DNA of 64,000 bases. Source: Xestospongia bergquistia (taxonomy: Eukaryota; Porifera; Demospongiae; Haplosclerida; Petrosiidae). Positions 11,554 through 28,749 of the stretch are shown here, in pieces. Position 1 is the first letter of the stretch, and the number at the start of each line of letters is the position of its first letter. Position numbers and translations under genes: made by a program. The notes beneath the pieces were generated by a model. That model ran no database searches. It was given only the letters and a program-made list of their open reading frames with translations, and was not told the DNA's origin. The stretch spans positions 9,016,101-9,080,100 of the forward strand of contig OZ014413.1 of NCBI GenBank assembly GCA_963965975.1, written 5' to 3'.

Positions 11554-13678
11554 TTAAAAAACGGTTTCATAATGACTCTCAGTACTCTTGTTGGCTTGTA
11601 TGATTTGACTATAAGCATTATTATCTTGAACTGTTACTACATTTGGAGCACACAACTGTTGTAATGTTATTCTTTGTCTTTTCTTCCATTTTATATATCG
11701 ATAACACAGGAAGCCAGATATAAGTGAAACAAGAAGTGCTGCCAAGACTGAACTCAATACAGCTAAACTGATAAGAGTAGTCTGTGATACTAGTTCTAGT
11801 TGGTGAGTTGTTATGTCATCATTAGTAGGAAAACTCACTAGAAATATAGAATATAACATATTGAATAATGATCCATCCATTTATCAATCCATCCATCCAT
11901 CCATCCATCCCTCCTTTTTACATTTTGTTGTGGTACCATAGTTACTGTACATTCTTGAAGAGATACAACATTCTAACTCATCAAAGATAAATTTAATCAT
12001 TGTCATTTATTTGTAATTCTAACCTGGTATAGTGATATTCTTTAGTGTCTTAAAAACACCATTAACAGGTTTAATGACTAATGTTGTTGTATTGTATACA
12101 AATACTTGATATTCATATAATGAATTCACTTCTAACTCTCGCAACACAACTATTGATCCATTTTTATCTGATATCAGATAATACTGATATTTTATAGTAG
12201 AGTTGAGTGTAGTATTCTTTATATTATATACAACAATGATATCCAGTAGTGATCCACATGGCTCTGACCACTGAACAGTGATATGTAGTACTGCAAAGTC
12301 TGAACCAATGAGATTTGTTTCAACAGATATAAAAGAAAAGATTTCTAGAAATTGAAAATTCAGTAAAATATTAATGTATTGTATATTTATAATAATAGTT
12401 ATTTGATAATTATAAAATATAAAGAGTATATATTATATTGTTTACAATGAACATCTCTATCTCAAAACTATAATTAACAATATGATGATGTTGATTTTTA
12501 CATTACAGTATATTGTAGTATGACAAACAAAGCTAAATAGTTTACTTACCAATAGACTTTGTTGAATTGTTTTCACTTTCACCAATAACATTTGCACCTG
12601 ACAATGAAAAATTATATCTTTTTCCTTGAATCACAGGTATATTGTAGTGATATGTATTTCCAGAGTATGAGATATTGTGATAAATTGACTTTCCTTTATG
12701 GTTGACAATTTGCAAAATAAAATACCAGGGAACTGGGCGAAAATCATCTTCAACTTGAGAATACTAAACAAAAGGAGAGTTATCATTTCTGTTGTTGACA
12801 TAAGTATGTTATTATGCTTACTTTCCAACTAAGAAAAGCTAAATCTGTCTGGTTCGTCTCATCATAAACAGTACATATTTCAAATTTAGTAACTGAAAAT
12901 GGTTCTAAAATTAAGATAAACATTTGAATATTAATGTAATGCTGTTCAGTGCATGTAGTATAGTGTATACTACTTACTATATGCAGTAACATTGAATGTA
13001 ACATTTTCACTTTCTGGTCCAATCCCTATGCAGTTCACTGCATAAACTGTGAATACATAATTGACCAAAGGTTTCAAATCAACAATATAGGCTTTTGTAT
13101 TGGTAACATTACAAAATCCATTGGTACAGTTGCCAGCAATATCAGGAGGTCTAATATTAACAGTATAATATTGAAACCCAACTTCATCATTGACAATGTC
13201 CCATTGTAGAAGCACACTCTTGTAAGATATAGGAATTGCTTTAAGATTTAATGGGATTGTGAGATCTACAAAAATATAGCTACATTAAATGCTAGTCTAT
13301 ATTTAAAATTCTTTCACTTGGATATGTGGTATTGATTATACAGGTTTTAGTATCTCCTTCATTTAAATCACGACATAATATAGCCACTCCATTATAAGAT
13401 GAATTACTTGGAAATGATAATACACTTATCATGTACAAAGAACCTGTTTTGCTTGTAACATTAGCACTGAATTCTTTTTCATTTTTTACAGTACCAACTG
13501 ATGAACCAAAAAACTCAATATCAGAAGGAAATATTGAGCTTTTCCATTCCAAGGATCCACTTTCAATTGCACATGTAAAGTGCTGTATATCTCCTGGACA
13601 ATGAAATTTTGAATTTCCACATTGTAAGTTTAGGATTGCTGCGGAACAAAGCTGAAATAAAATAGAGAACACTAACAT
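11554..13678 (-). CDS. Ig/Fn3 type I membrane receptor with tyrosine-bearing tail (6 exons, 516 aa)
   Basis: Exons on the minus strand are 13318-13678, 12978-13265, 12822-12904, 12550-12763, 12024-12344 and 11554-11837. All have GT-AG borders and consistent phases, giving 516 aa. Order of parts: signal peptide MLVFSILFQLCSAA; an Ig-like domain with CPGD...FTC and a later Cys pair; an Fn3 domain (VLLQWD, GFQYYTVNI, YAVNCIGIG); two further Fn3-like regions, the last with VQWSEPCGSPLDITVVY; a TM helix (LISLAVLSSVLAALLVSLIS); then a basic stop-transfer and a tail of about 55 residues. The tail has AYSQI and ends SHYETVF, which fits the S/I/V/L-x-Y-x-x-V/L/I ITIM pattern and also a class I PDZ ligand (T-V-F). 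It is divergently paired with the short-tail gene at 13905. It is probably a surface recognition or adhesion receptor; signalling is inference. Confidence 0.82.
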
Positions 13679-13904
13679 TGTTGTTAATTTGAGACGCTAA
13701 AATGTATCATAGAGTAAAGTTTACCTTATTATCTATAGATTCTGGAGAACCACCCCTTACATCTAGGAGGGGAGGGGTTGGTACATAGTTGAGGTTTTGT
13801 TGACTGCTTACTGAGCATAGATGCTGACATTAAGATGACTCACTCCGTCAAAAAAGGCTAATATTTAAACGGCGCGGTAAGATATTTAGTTTATTTTGAT
13901 TCAA
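13679..13904. promoter_or_regulatory. Divergent promoter region between the paired Ig/Fn3 genes, unit B
   Basis: 226 bp lies between opposed start codons. It includes the same minus-strand AATAAG/GTAAAC donor-like sequence as unit A and a GCGCG/GTAAGA donor-like sequence on the + strand near 13873, so untranslated leader exons are possible on either side. An 8-nt insertion here, relative to unit A, closes the longer minus-gene reading frame and supports the start at 13678. Confidence 0.45.
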
Positions 13905-15785
13905 ATGATGATTGAAAGTTTTATAATTATATATTTTTCAATATCATGTATCATCATCCCCTTTGGTCAGTAAACAAGTCGTAGTAATATTGTTATAATT
14001 ATGTTTCTCTTTTGTTTAGGTTGTACAGCAAGTAATGTGACTTTAAGTTGTGATAGCTCTCTATTAACTTGTCCAGGGGAAAAAGTCCAGTATCTCTGTA
14101 TTGAATACTTTAAATTGAATGAGGATGCAGTTGGCTTTGATTTAAAGTCAACTTTATTCTCGAAAGATATTTCAATCTTTGCACAATCCTCAGTAAATTT
14201 CACAACTTCTGATGACAAAGGCTTCACAGTAACTGTGATTGAGAGAACAGACAGCTATTTGAGAGGTGCATTACATTTCCATGCGAATCTCTCATTCCAG
14301 CATCAGAAGATTACGTGTGTGAGTTTTCGTAATGGAGATCAAGATTCTTGTATAATTCGATTTCCCAGTAAGCTATAGTAGATAAATATGTATTTGAAAT
14401 GTCATCATTTTTTCTTATAGACCCACCATCTTCACCAAAAGCTTTTAGTTATATATTAAAAACTTACAATAGTGTTGTCATTAATTGGGATCCACCACAT
14501 AGGACAGAAAGAGAACCACCTCTTACTGGATATGTTGTAACAATAAGTCCACCACCTAAAGATGGTCCCTGTAAAAGTGGAAGGTGTCCATTGTTAGATA
14601 AGTCTGTGGAGAATTATATGATCCGGCATTTACAATTTGGTGTAAATTACACCATAACAATCTCTGCAATGAACTGTATTGGAAAAGGAGATGATGTGTT
14701 AATTAATGTGCTAACTAAAGCTGAGAGTAAGTCTGTTAGAACTTTTAATATTTTATAAAATGCTTGTTTCTATTAGGGCCACATATTAATGCTAATGTCA
14801 CTGTAGTACATGACATGGCTACTTCTGATAGCAATGAGTCTGATTTCATTGAAGTCTCGTGGAATGTTAGTAAATTATTAATAAGAAACTATAACCTTTA
14901 TTTAACCCTAATCACACAGATCATGGAGTCTAATCGGCAACCACCAATCAAAGTGTTCAAAATTGAGCTAGAGTATGATAACAAGACTTACAATGTGACA
15001 TATTCTGTCACTAACCACGCCCACATTTTCCCAATCAAAAATAATTACAATACTTATTTAGTAAGGTTGATTGCTGAGAATGCTAAGGGTCGCAGTTTTG
15101 TATCAAAAAGGATTTGTAAGTATTAACTGCAAAAACAAATTGGTTATTATGCTTCATTTTATTAGCTAATAGGTTTCCTTTTAAAGTGAATATCAGTCTC
15201 TATGATGCTAATACAGTCCAAATTGATTGTATACGTAAAAGACCACTCCATTCATGTACTGTAGAACTACAAAGTGGTACCACTTTAACTAAACTATTTG
15301 GTAACTTAAACATCATTTCCTTTAAGTTCTCAAGAAATAATACCACAAAATTTTATTATATTGTATCTACTAAAGTCACAAGAGGCTCTTCTCCTATAAA
15401 AACTTTTTACAGATCTAAACACGCATATCTTTATGAAAATAATATACCAAATATGACAACAGGTAAATAATTAAGAAAAAAATACCATTAAGTAACTAAA
15501 TATAGCAATCTCTTAATAATTATTATAATGCTCACAATGTGTAACCTAGTACAATCACTACTATATATCTGAGTCTGTTTATAGTGCACATTTTCTTATA
15601 GTAATATAATCAATACTAATCTAATTACTAATTGTAATGACAGTTCAGCTATTGTATTAATGTTATGTTGTTATTTACTTTTTTTAGGCACTGTTGCTAC
15701 AGGATCATGTCAAAGATGCAATGTGCATACTTGTATCCTTGTCATGATGGTTGTCATGGTGATTATGTATATAGAACACTTTTAA
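13905..15785 (+). CDS. Ig/Fn3 type I membrane protein with minimal cytoplasmic tail (6 exons, 482 aa)
   Basis: Exons are 13905-13965, 14020-14367, 14421-14726, 14777-15115, 15166-15462 and 15688-15785. Every internal junction is phase 1, which is typical of shuffled extracellular modules. Exon 1 encodes the signal peptide (MMIESFIIIYFSISCIII) and is spliced by a GTCAGT donor. Exon 2 is an Ig-like domain (LTCPGEKVQYLC, ITCVSF). Exon 3 is Fn3 (VVINWDPPHRTE, YTITISAMNCIGKG). Exons 4 and 5 each encode an Fn3-like unit. Exon 6 has a short stalk and one TM helix (CILVMMVVMVIMYIEHF) that ends within two or three residues of the membrane. It lacks any signalling tail, in contrast to its divergent neighbour, so it would need partners or act as decoy or adhesion molecule. 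Ligand unknown. Confidence 0.82.
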
Positions 15786-16409
15786 ATTTCAGGACTATTT
15801 ATAATACTAGTTTACATTGTACTACATTAATATTGTCTGGCCCTATCATCTATATTTTTTAATGTCTTCATTTTTTTTAAATTCGAAACATTAAATTTTG
15901 TTTGATGTAGCAAGCACATCAATTAATATAAAATTATATGTTACCTTTGAGTAAAGGTTGGATGTGAAACTTACACGTAAAGTGATTAGCTAGTTGAGAA
16001 ACATCCCTGGGGATATTTCCACATATAAAAACATAATTAATGGCAGCATATCATTATATATTGTATTAAAATAATATAGTGGGTTGATATAAACTCAGAA
16101 CTCTATCCATGGCATCAGAGTCATTTCTATATACAAATCATGCCAAGTTAGTTAATGTACATGTAATAAAGCATGTGCTCAGAGAAGATATACATAAATA
16201 TTTATAAGGGAAAATCCCTGGGGGTTTCCCCATGTCTTGGCATATAAATTACATTGAGAGAAGAATGTGTACTTATATCTTCATACTACTACATACACCT
16301 ATTAATAACTGTTGCTATAAGACCAATACTGTTACTATATATAGAGTGGTTAATAATGATGTAATGAATAATTTTAAAATTAGAATACAACAATAGCAAT
16401 ATATAAGCA
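15786..16409. other. Intergenic between convergent short-tail receptor and ALG8
   Basis: 3' flanks of two convergent genes with no coding signal. Blocks recur at 7040-7640 in unit A. Confidence 0.5.
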
Positions 16410-22242
<5,833 letters not shown>

Positions 22243-22978
22243 ACGAGGGGTAGATGACACGGGCAGATTTGACAAGATTTCCGAAGATTTCCAAAGATCT
22301 CAAAATGTTTTCACACAAATTTTGTAACCAAAGTTTTTATTGCATTCTCTCACGTGAGCAAAAGTTTTGAATTGATTGCTTGTCTAGAGGAGCTGTTATA
22401 AAGTTAGATAGAAGGAACAAAACACAATGAAGAAGAGTTATAAAGTAAGCATTTTTGTAATATAAAAAAAGGGACATTATGATAATTACATTAGTAATAT
22501 GAAATGAACACAATAAAAGAAATATTTTGACACAAACAGACAACTATACCATTTAGTGTCATGTTCAGTATAAGAGAATTGACAAATGTAGTTATTAGCT
22601 ATTGCATTTGTTTTTGGAATAGTACATGTAAAGTACATCCATAATAGACAGGAGTCATACTGTATCCATTCAATAGTTTCTTTAAAACAGCATCCACAAA
22701 TTTTGCATCTTTTTGCAAGTATTTTCTTAGCTCCATTAATTTGTAATTGAGATGGTTTTGATATAGTTGCTATAGTTGTTGTTCTTTTCTGCTTAGTTAA
22801 AAAAAGCTGTCAATGGTCTCACAATTTTATTTGATGGCACTTTCCTTTTAACTGGTAGACTTTTTATATAGATATTGTGCAATAGTTTTTATGTATGTGT
22901 GATTGCTGTTTGAAGGTTCTTATTAGCTGTAGATATGACATGAGGTCTTTACAGTGTTCACCTAATAGTTCTAGTTCA
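22243..22978. other. Upstream flank of ALG8, no gene seen
   Basis: AT-rich sequence with no supported exon. It should contain the ALG8 promoter and leader; no TATA box could be assigned with confidence. Confidence 0.4.
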
Positions 22979-23330
22979 TGTTTAAAAAAATTCAAACATT
23001 GGACGATGTACAAAAATAAATTACACAAACATTATTACACATTAAAATATTCACAGTATATAATACACGTTGTGGTGTTACAGTGTGTTAAAGTGAATAT
23101 GGCTCCTTTGTAATATCTGAAACCAACAGATAAGCTTTCAGACCCAAAAAGTTCTCTATCATCTACCACGCAGGCACAGGGAATTGATCGGACAAATGAA
23201 GAAGTTAGGGTAGCAAGATATTTGGGTTAATAAATTTCGTATATGCCTCTTGTTTTCGAAATTTTTTAACATGTAAATTTTTTACATGAAACTTTTGTAA
23301 CGCAAACATTTCTCAATCTACAGTATTTTA
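22979..23330. repeat. Dispersed repeat, copy 1
   Basis: Shares an extended similarity, starting at TTGGACGATGTACAAAAAT, with 35105-35600 and 43310-43870. The similarity includes the later run ending TTTTTTACATGAAACTTTTGTAAC. No protein could be recognised; it may be a nonautonomous transposon. Confidence 0.6.
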
Positions 23331-23379
23331 ATTGACATTATAGTGCTAGCATCTTGTCACAAGAGTATGTTTGTAGAGA

Positions 23380-24320
23380 ATGATCCAGAATATATGGTGG
23401 AAAGAAGGCAGCGGCTGCTACTAATGATGGAAGATCAGAATTCAAACGACTTCCATTTAATTGTTGTAGGTAAGTACATATAATACAACTGGTTTGATAA
23501 TATTGTGTGTCTAGTTTATCTCTTCAGTCATTTGAACATCCTTTTTGTACATCTGATGGAGTAGTGTTTGATTTGATGTAAGTAGTTATGAAATGGATGA
23601 ATGGGTGAACAGAGGGATTAAAGGATGGATCCAATGGACAACAGATAGATGAATGGATGAATAGATGGATAGAAAGATGTGGGAAATACAGAGCAGAGGA
23701 TAGATCGATGGACTTACTTTACAATTGATGTATTACTAGGAACATTGTACCCCTGGTTAAAGAAGTATGGTCATAATCCTTTAACAGGAGAGGTAATATA
23801 TAGTTATTTTTAACCGTTTAGTAATTGATTATATTATTTTAGCCAATGGATGCCAAGTCACTCATCAAATTGAATTTTCATAAAAATTCCGAAGGTATTC
23901 CATATTTAATCAATGTGGGTGTGGCTTAATTCACTAATAATATTCATGACAGGTCAATATCATTGTCTAATCACCTTCAAAGTCTTTAATGAAAATAGTC
24001 ACATTGTTGCTTATGTAGCCCAATGGTAACGTCTATTCTTATGAGGTCTATAAATAGTTTTATTATTACATCATTATGTTACTATTAATAGTGCATGCTT
24101 ACTATATTTTTATGCTATTAATATTAGTAACAGAGCTCCGTTTCTATAGGCAATTGACAGATTAAATATTAAAACAACACTTTCAAGATCTTTTGACAAA
24201 ACAATCTTTTAAAAGAGGTGACAATAACTATACAGGTAATTATTGTAATTACTTTATAATTAGTAGGGTCATCCTCAATTTTAGTACATAGGATCCAACT
24301 GCACTTGAACAATTTATATA
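23380..24320 (+). pseudogene. PPIL2 (U-box cyclophilin) 5' fragment, copy 1
   Basis: Successive exons match the N-terminal U-box half of PPIL2: YGGKKAAAATNDG and EFKRLPFNCC (to 23469), SFEHPFCTSDGVVFDLM, KKYGHNPLTGE, PMDAKSLIKLNFHKNSEG, QYHCLITFKVFNENSHIVA, and DPTALEQF near 24305. Splice sites are mostly present. Lesions: TGG to TGA in the EWS motif near 23390; an extra C in the NIVPWLKK exon; a 2-nt deletion in the RLNIKT exon; a frame break before GNVYSYE shared with copy 2. Similarity stops after the DPTALEQF exon. An almost identical segment is at 29391-30320. PPIL2 is a spliceosome-associated ubiquitin ligase; the functional gene must lie elsewhere. Confidence 0.85.
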
Positions 24321-24401
24321 TCATAACTATAGAAGTAAATTATATAACTTTATAAATGAAATATTTCATACTTTTATGATTATATTTGTTATTGTTCATT
24401 A

Positions 24402-24510
24402 GTAAAGACAAGAGTGTCTACTTCCCAGCTCTCACACCACGTCTACCTAATCCAGTATCAGAGCGACACAAACAAGCTCTATCACTACAAAGAACTAGAT
24501 TAGGTACATT
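24402..24510 (+). other. Exon-like fragment of unknown gene
   Basis: After a TTCATTAG acceptor a frame reads YFPALTPRLPNPVSERHKQA and continues with LSLQRTRL up to a GTACAT donor-like end. The composition is protein-like and unlike the flanks. I do not recognise the family. It replaces the PPIL2 continuation seen in the second copy. Confidence 0.3.
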
Positions 24511-24739
24511 GACAAAAGACCATTTGAATTTTTTGTAGAATATTTTTTTCTGAAATATAGAATTTCAGTGCTATAAACACGTTAGTAGCAATAAAGGGAC
24601 GAGAGTTTATAAGTAATACCTATTATTAGAATCATATGTCTGTCTACATGTACTTCCATGGATTCTAAGAAACCAGTAATTCTTCCCTTAACAACTTCAA
24701 CAAGCCCTGAGCTAGGTAGCTAGCAATAGTCAATGAATT

Positions 24740-25060
24740 ATCTGAAAGTGTTACTAGTAAAGGTTAAAGTGTTGTATGCTCTAATAGTCTTACAGGATAT
24801 CAACAAACTGGATGATATCCATACAGACTACGTAATCACTGTCAACTTTCAACTCAAAGATTTTACTCTCTGTTCATATAGTAAACTAAATGACACTTGA
24901 TTCTCATGTAACACAGTAACATGTTTAAATGGCGAACCTACAATTTTCATTCATGGCTAAAATTTACAAAATGTAAAGTTTGTCAAAAAATTGAAACAGT
25001 AATGTGTGCGTTAAAAGATTGATATATTTAAAATGCAGAATTTTTCGAAGCTAGCACTGA
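24740..25060. repeat. Diverged repeat, copy 1 of 2
   Basis: Matches 27150-27510 in several blocks: an AAACTGGATGA(T)ATCCA(T/G)ACAGA run, an AGTAACATGT/AGTGACATGT block, and an AAAATGTAAAGTTTG block. The minus strand of the first block reads KIFELKVDSDYVVCMD, so it could be an exon remnant; identity unknown. Confidence 0.4.
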
Positions 25061-25783
25061 CAGATCCAGGTTCATTTAGCTAGTGAGCACACTATGATAG
25101 CTGTCTCCTTCATACATACACAATTTTCACTAATTCATTCATAATATATACACATGTACACGTAATATATATTGTTATAGAAAAATCTGAGACCGCCTAC
25201 TGTCTAGTTTAGAAGTTCTGATAGAAATGTATCATATATCGACATTGCTTTAAAACTATATTTCTTTCTAGTAACACTTGTAGAATGTTAAAAATACTTG
25301 TATAATTATTTTGAAGATTTTAATTAGTTGTTAATCAAATCAATTAAAAAATCAATTAATGTTGGTCACGCGTGTAGTTATTTCCCGCCAAATGTGTCAC
25401 GAGTTTGTGTCGACTGGTTGTCAAATTGAAGCATGACGATTGACAATATAATACTACTCCATTTTGCATATTTTTATTATCAGGTGAGTCTCTCTCCCTC
25501 CATCCATCCATCTTACATCTATTCTGCAGTTGTTTATAACTCTCTCTGTCTACGTTCTCTAGGATTCACCTCATCGATGGATCATCTCGTACTTCGTTGG
25601 ATCAACTCTCCTCATCGTTGGATAACCTTTCGTCGCTGGATCATTTTTTTATTTTAGTTATGTCATCTTTATCTGTTTTTTTTGTCCTTAAATCTTTTCA
25701 TTTATTTTATTTTTTAATTTTTGTCAATTGATTTTTTAAATTTAAAAAAAAAATTCCTCTCTTTTCGTTTTTACAGGACTCAA

Positions 25784-25950
25784 CTGTTCTTCTTTGGTGT
25801 TCTCTGATGTCCTTGACTGTTCTTCTCTGGTGTTCTCTGATGTCCTTGACTGTTCTTATCTGGTGTTCTCTGATGTTCTTGACTGTTCCTCTCTTGTGTT
25901 CTCTGATGTGCTTGACTGTTCTTCTCTGGTGTTCTTGAGTATTCTTCTCT
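25784..25950. repeat. 33-bp minisatellite, about 4.5 units
   Basis: Units beginning CTGTTCTTCTCTGGTGTTCT recur every 33 bp with a few substitutions, then break down near 25940. On the minus strand the period keeps an 11-residue frame (EHQRRTVKDIR), but no splice or start context supports a gene. Confidence 0.85.
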
Positions 25951-25959
25951 GACGTTCTC

Positions 25960-27754
25960 TGGATGTAAAAGATGAGTCGCTCTCCTGCTTGGTCTTTTCT
26001 GTCTTCCTTCAAGCCTTCTTTCCTCTTCTTTTAATTTTTTTTTTAATTTTATTTTGGGCTATTCAGCCCATACACTATACACACACTCATACAAACTCTA
26101 TTAATCATCTCCTCCCTGCCGCCTGGCGGCCTAAAAAAAAAAATTTTTAATATCCTAGGCCGCCAGGTGGCGGGGAGGAGCTCTGATCTTCTAGGGTGCG
26201 TGTGTGTGTGCTGTGTATGTGTGTGTGTTGATGGTCCCTTTTCACTTCCTCTGTCTCTCTTCACTCTCTATCCATTCATTGTCTCCGCCAGTTTAGTTAC
26301 TTTTTTCTTTCCTTGCAGGAGCAGCACTGTTGAAGAAGGTGAGCTATCTCTCTATCCATCCATTCATCCATCTTTAGCAATCCAGTTGTTACAACTAACT
26401 CTTTCTTTCTTTCTCTATGTTCTCTACTTGTGGAGTGACTGGACTCTTGGGGACTTTCAACTACTGAAACTGTCTTCTTTTAATTTATTCTTTATTTTCT
26501 TTTGTTCTAATTTTTTTCTTTCTTTTTTTATTGTAATTTTTTCATGTTTAAAGTAGTTTGTTAGTTAATATTGAACTTCTTAAAAAAACATTTTTACTCT
26601 AAAACTTGTTAAAGTCAATTATCTTAATTTCACTTATAGTTTAAGTTGATCACTAATCACCAACTTTGAAATTTCGAAAAGTGACATTTTAGATTTAATA
26701 TAACTTTGTAAATTGAATTAATTTAGAAGTTAATTTTTTATCTTTACAACATTTACAATCATACCTGAATTTTTACTAATCCTTTGTATTACACATAATC
26801 ATCTTACCAATTTTAAAAATTTCTTTAGATCATATTATCATTAATATTTTTTCAACAAAAAGCTAAATTATTTAATTAAATTTTTTTTAATAATTAATTT
26901 AAAACCCTATTCTTGTAAGCGTTTTGATGTACGCGTGCTGCTGCTATATTTTCCCGCCATAATGACAGGTCACGCGTTTGCTCTTCCTCGCTAGTCGCGT
27001 GCTAGTCACGGTGACCTTTCATTGACTCTTTACCTATTTGAAATTTTAATTTCTGTTTCAATGTTAATTTTAATCAAGTTCTTTTAGACTATTATTTTTA
27101 TTCTGGCTTTTAATTGTTAAAATGTTTATTAACCATTTAACTTGTATCTTTACATGTACAAAGTTCAGTACTCTCAAAAGATATCAAGAAACTGGATGAG
27201 ATCCAGACAGATCAGAAAAAGTGAACAATTGCTGTCACCTTCTAACACAAAGATCTTCCTCTCTGTATTATAAGTGCTACTACTTGATGATATATACTAG
27301 TTGGTTGCTGATGATATAGTCACGGTTCTCTGGAGACCTTCTTTTATTGGACTCTTAGCAATATATTCACATGTAATGTAGTGACATGTCTAAATGACAA
27401 ATATACAATTTTATTTATTGTAAATATAAAAATGTAAAGTTTGGCAATAAAACAAATTTAATTGGAATTGTATTAAATGATACATTTAAAGTACAGATAA
27501 TGTTAGGTATTTGTGATACAAGAGTGCAGTTTATAGTCTGGATGTGGCCAAATGATGTCGTACTGAACTGGTTGATACTGTTTGTTAGACAGATGTTTTG
27601 ACTTGATGAGGTTATCTTCTAAACTAAATGAACCAGTATAGTCTAGACAGTGGTGGGATTTGTCACCAGTGTAATGAGAATAAATATAATAAGTCATAAT
27701 TTTACAATCAGTACTAGTCACATGATGACATAGAGAACACTGGAAAGTATCTTG
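25960..27754. other. Low-complexity, repeat-rich intergenic DNA
   Basis: Pyrimidine-rich stretches with (TCCA)n tracts at 25496-25515 and 26348-26370, T-rich runs, and the second copy of the 24740-25060 repeat (27150-27510). No supportable gene. Confidence 0.45.
26109..26180. repeat. GC-rich inverted repeat (hairpin)
   Basis: 24-bp arms 26109-26132 and 26157-26180 pair with two mismatches around a 24-nt AT spacer. The core is GCCGCCAGG/CCTGGCGGC-like. It is strikingly GC-rich against its surroundings. Confidence 0.8.
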
Positions 27755-27799
27755 TTTAACTGATCATCTCAACAATGATTGTTGAGATGATCAGTTAAA
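27755..27799. repeat. Perfect 22-bp inverted repeat with 1-nt loop
   Basis: Left arm 27755-27776 (TTTAACTGATCATCTCAACA...) is the exact reverse complement of 27778-27799, with a single G at 27777. Confidence 0.95.
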
Positions 27800-27814
27800 T
27801 CAGTTATATGGAAA

Positions 27815-28639
27815 ACTAGTCTCAGGTTTGTTTTGCAATTATACTACCTGACAATTGTTGCTGTTCTTACAATCTTAGGCTATTTTTCACCAAGACTTTC
27901 CAATACAATAGTTAACTCCTCAATTCAAGTACTAGTTATTGTTGTACTCCGTTATTTTTCAAACCTACTTCTTCAATTAATCAATGTAATTATTATGTTG
28001 AGATCTACAAATTCAATGATGTACATCACATTGTATTTAGATTGTAAAATCAAGTATGGAGGACACTCCCATCATATAGTAATGATAGTGACTTTGATAG
28101 TACTCCCTGGTCTACTGTTACCATATATACTCCTACTTATCTTTGCTAAACCACTTAGACCACTAGTATGTGCAACTAAATACTTACGGCCATTTCTAGA
28201 AGCTATTAATGCTCCTTATAAGGAAGGTAAGGTTTACACTGCACTTCTCCTACTATGTGCTATGTATGGCATATATTCAAGATATAGAGCTACTGATATT
28301 TATGTTATTTATTTTACAACAAGTCCAATGTTAGTAGCATTTCTTCTCCTACAAGTTTATATCACACCATTTAAAAATAAATTGGTCCATATTTTAGATT
28401 CTTGGATGATGATAAATCTGACTTTTCATTATCTCACTAATTGGTTATAATATATCATGTGCTCTGTGCTATGGGAAAAGTGTACTACATAAAGTGATGG
28501 ATTGAAAACAAATGGGAGAAAATCTGTCTTCTCGTACTTGTATAAAATTATCAATCATTTACCAATTACAGATAGAAGTAGCTCATTTTATGGATCATGC
28601 TCAGAATTTAGAGAGCCTGTCCTAAATTACAATGACTAA
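27815..28639 (+). pseudogene. C-terminal fragment of a beta-helix/multi-TM surface protein
   Basis: Bases 27830-28450 encode membrane segments matching the C-terminal part of the large genes at 49750 and 54089: LYYLTIVAVLTILGYFSPRL, SSIQVLVIVV, PYILLLIFAKPLRP, EAINAPYKEGK. After a stop at 28448 and about 120 bases of unrelated sequence, the family terminus resumes as SSFYGSCSEFREPVLNYND with stop at 28637. The N-terminal beta-helix, Cys-rich region and the last TM helices are missing, and no start codon or promoter is evident. It is a truncated relic of that family. Confidence 0.8.
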
Positions 28640-28749
28640 TCAATTATAGTATAAAATGTGTGTTTTAAATTACATACAACTTAGTAAATGTACATCACAT
28701 TAGATGTTTTGATTCTTTATTTTTAATTAGTTTTAACAAACAAATGAGA

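Noticed and set aside
12631-13022. Minus-strand frames around exons 2-4 of the long-tail receptor
   Set aside because: They run through introns or in the wrong frame; the phase-consistent exons listed in the gene model explain the region.
25707-26012. 101-residue minus-strand frame with EHQRRTVKDIR repeats
   Set aside because: It is produced by the 33-bp minisatellite and flanking low-complexity DNA; no start, splice or promoter context.
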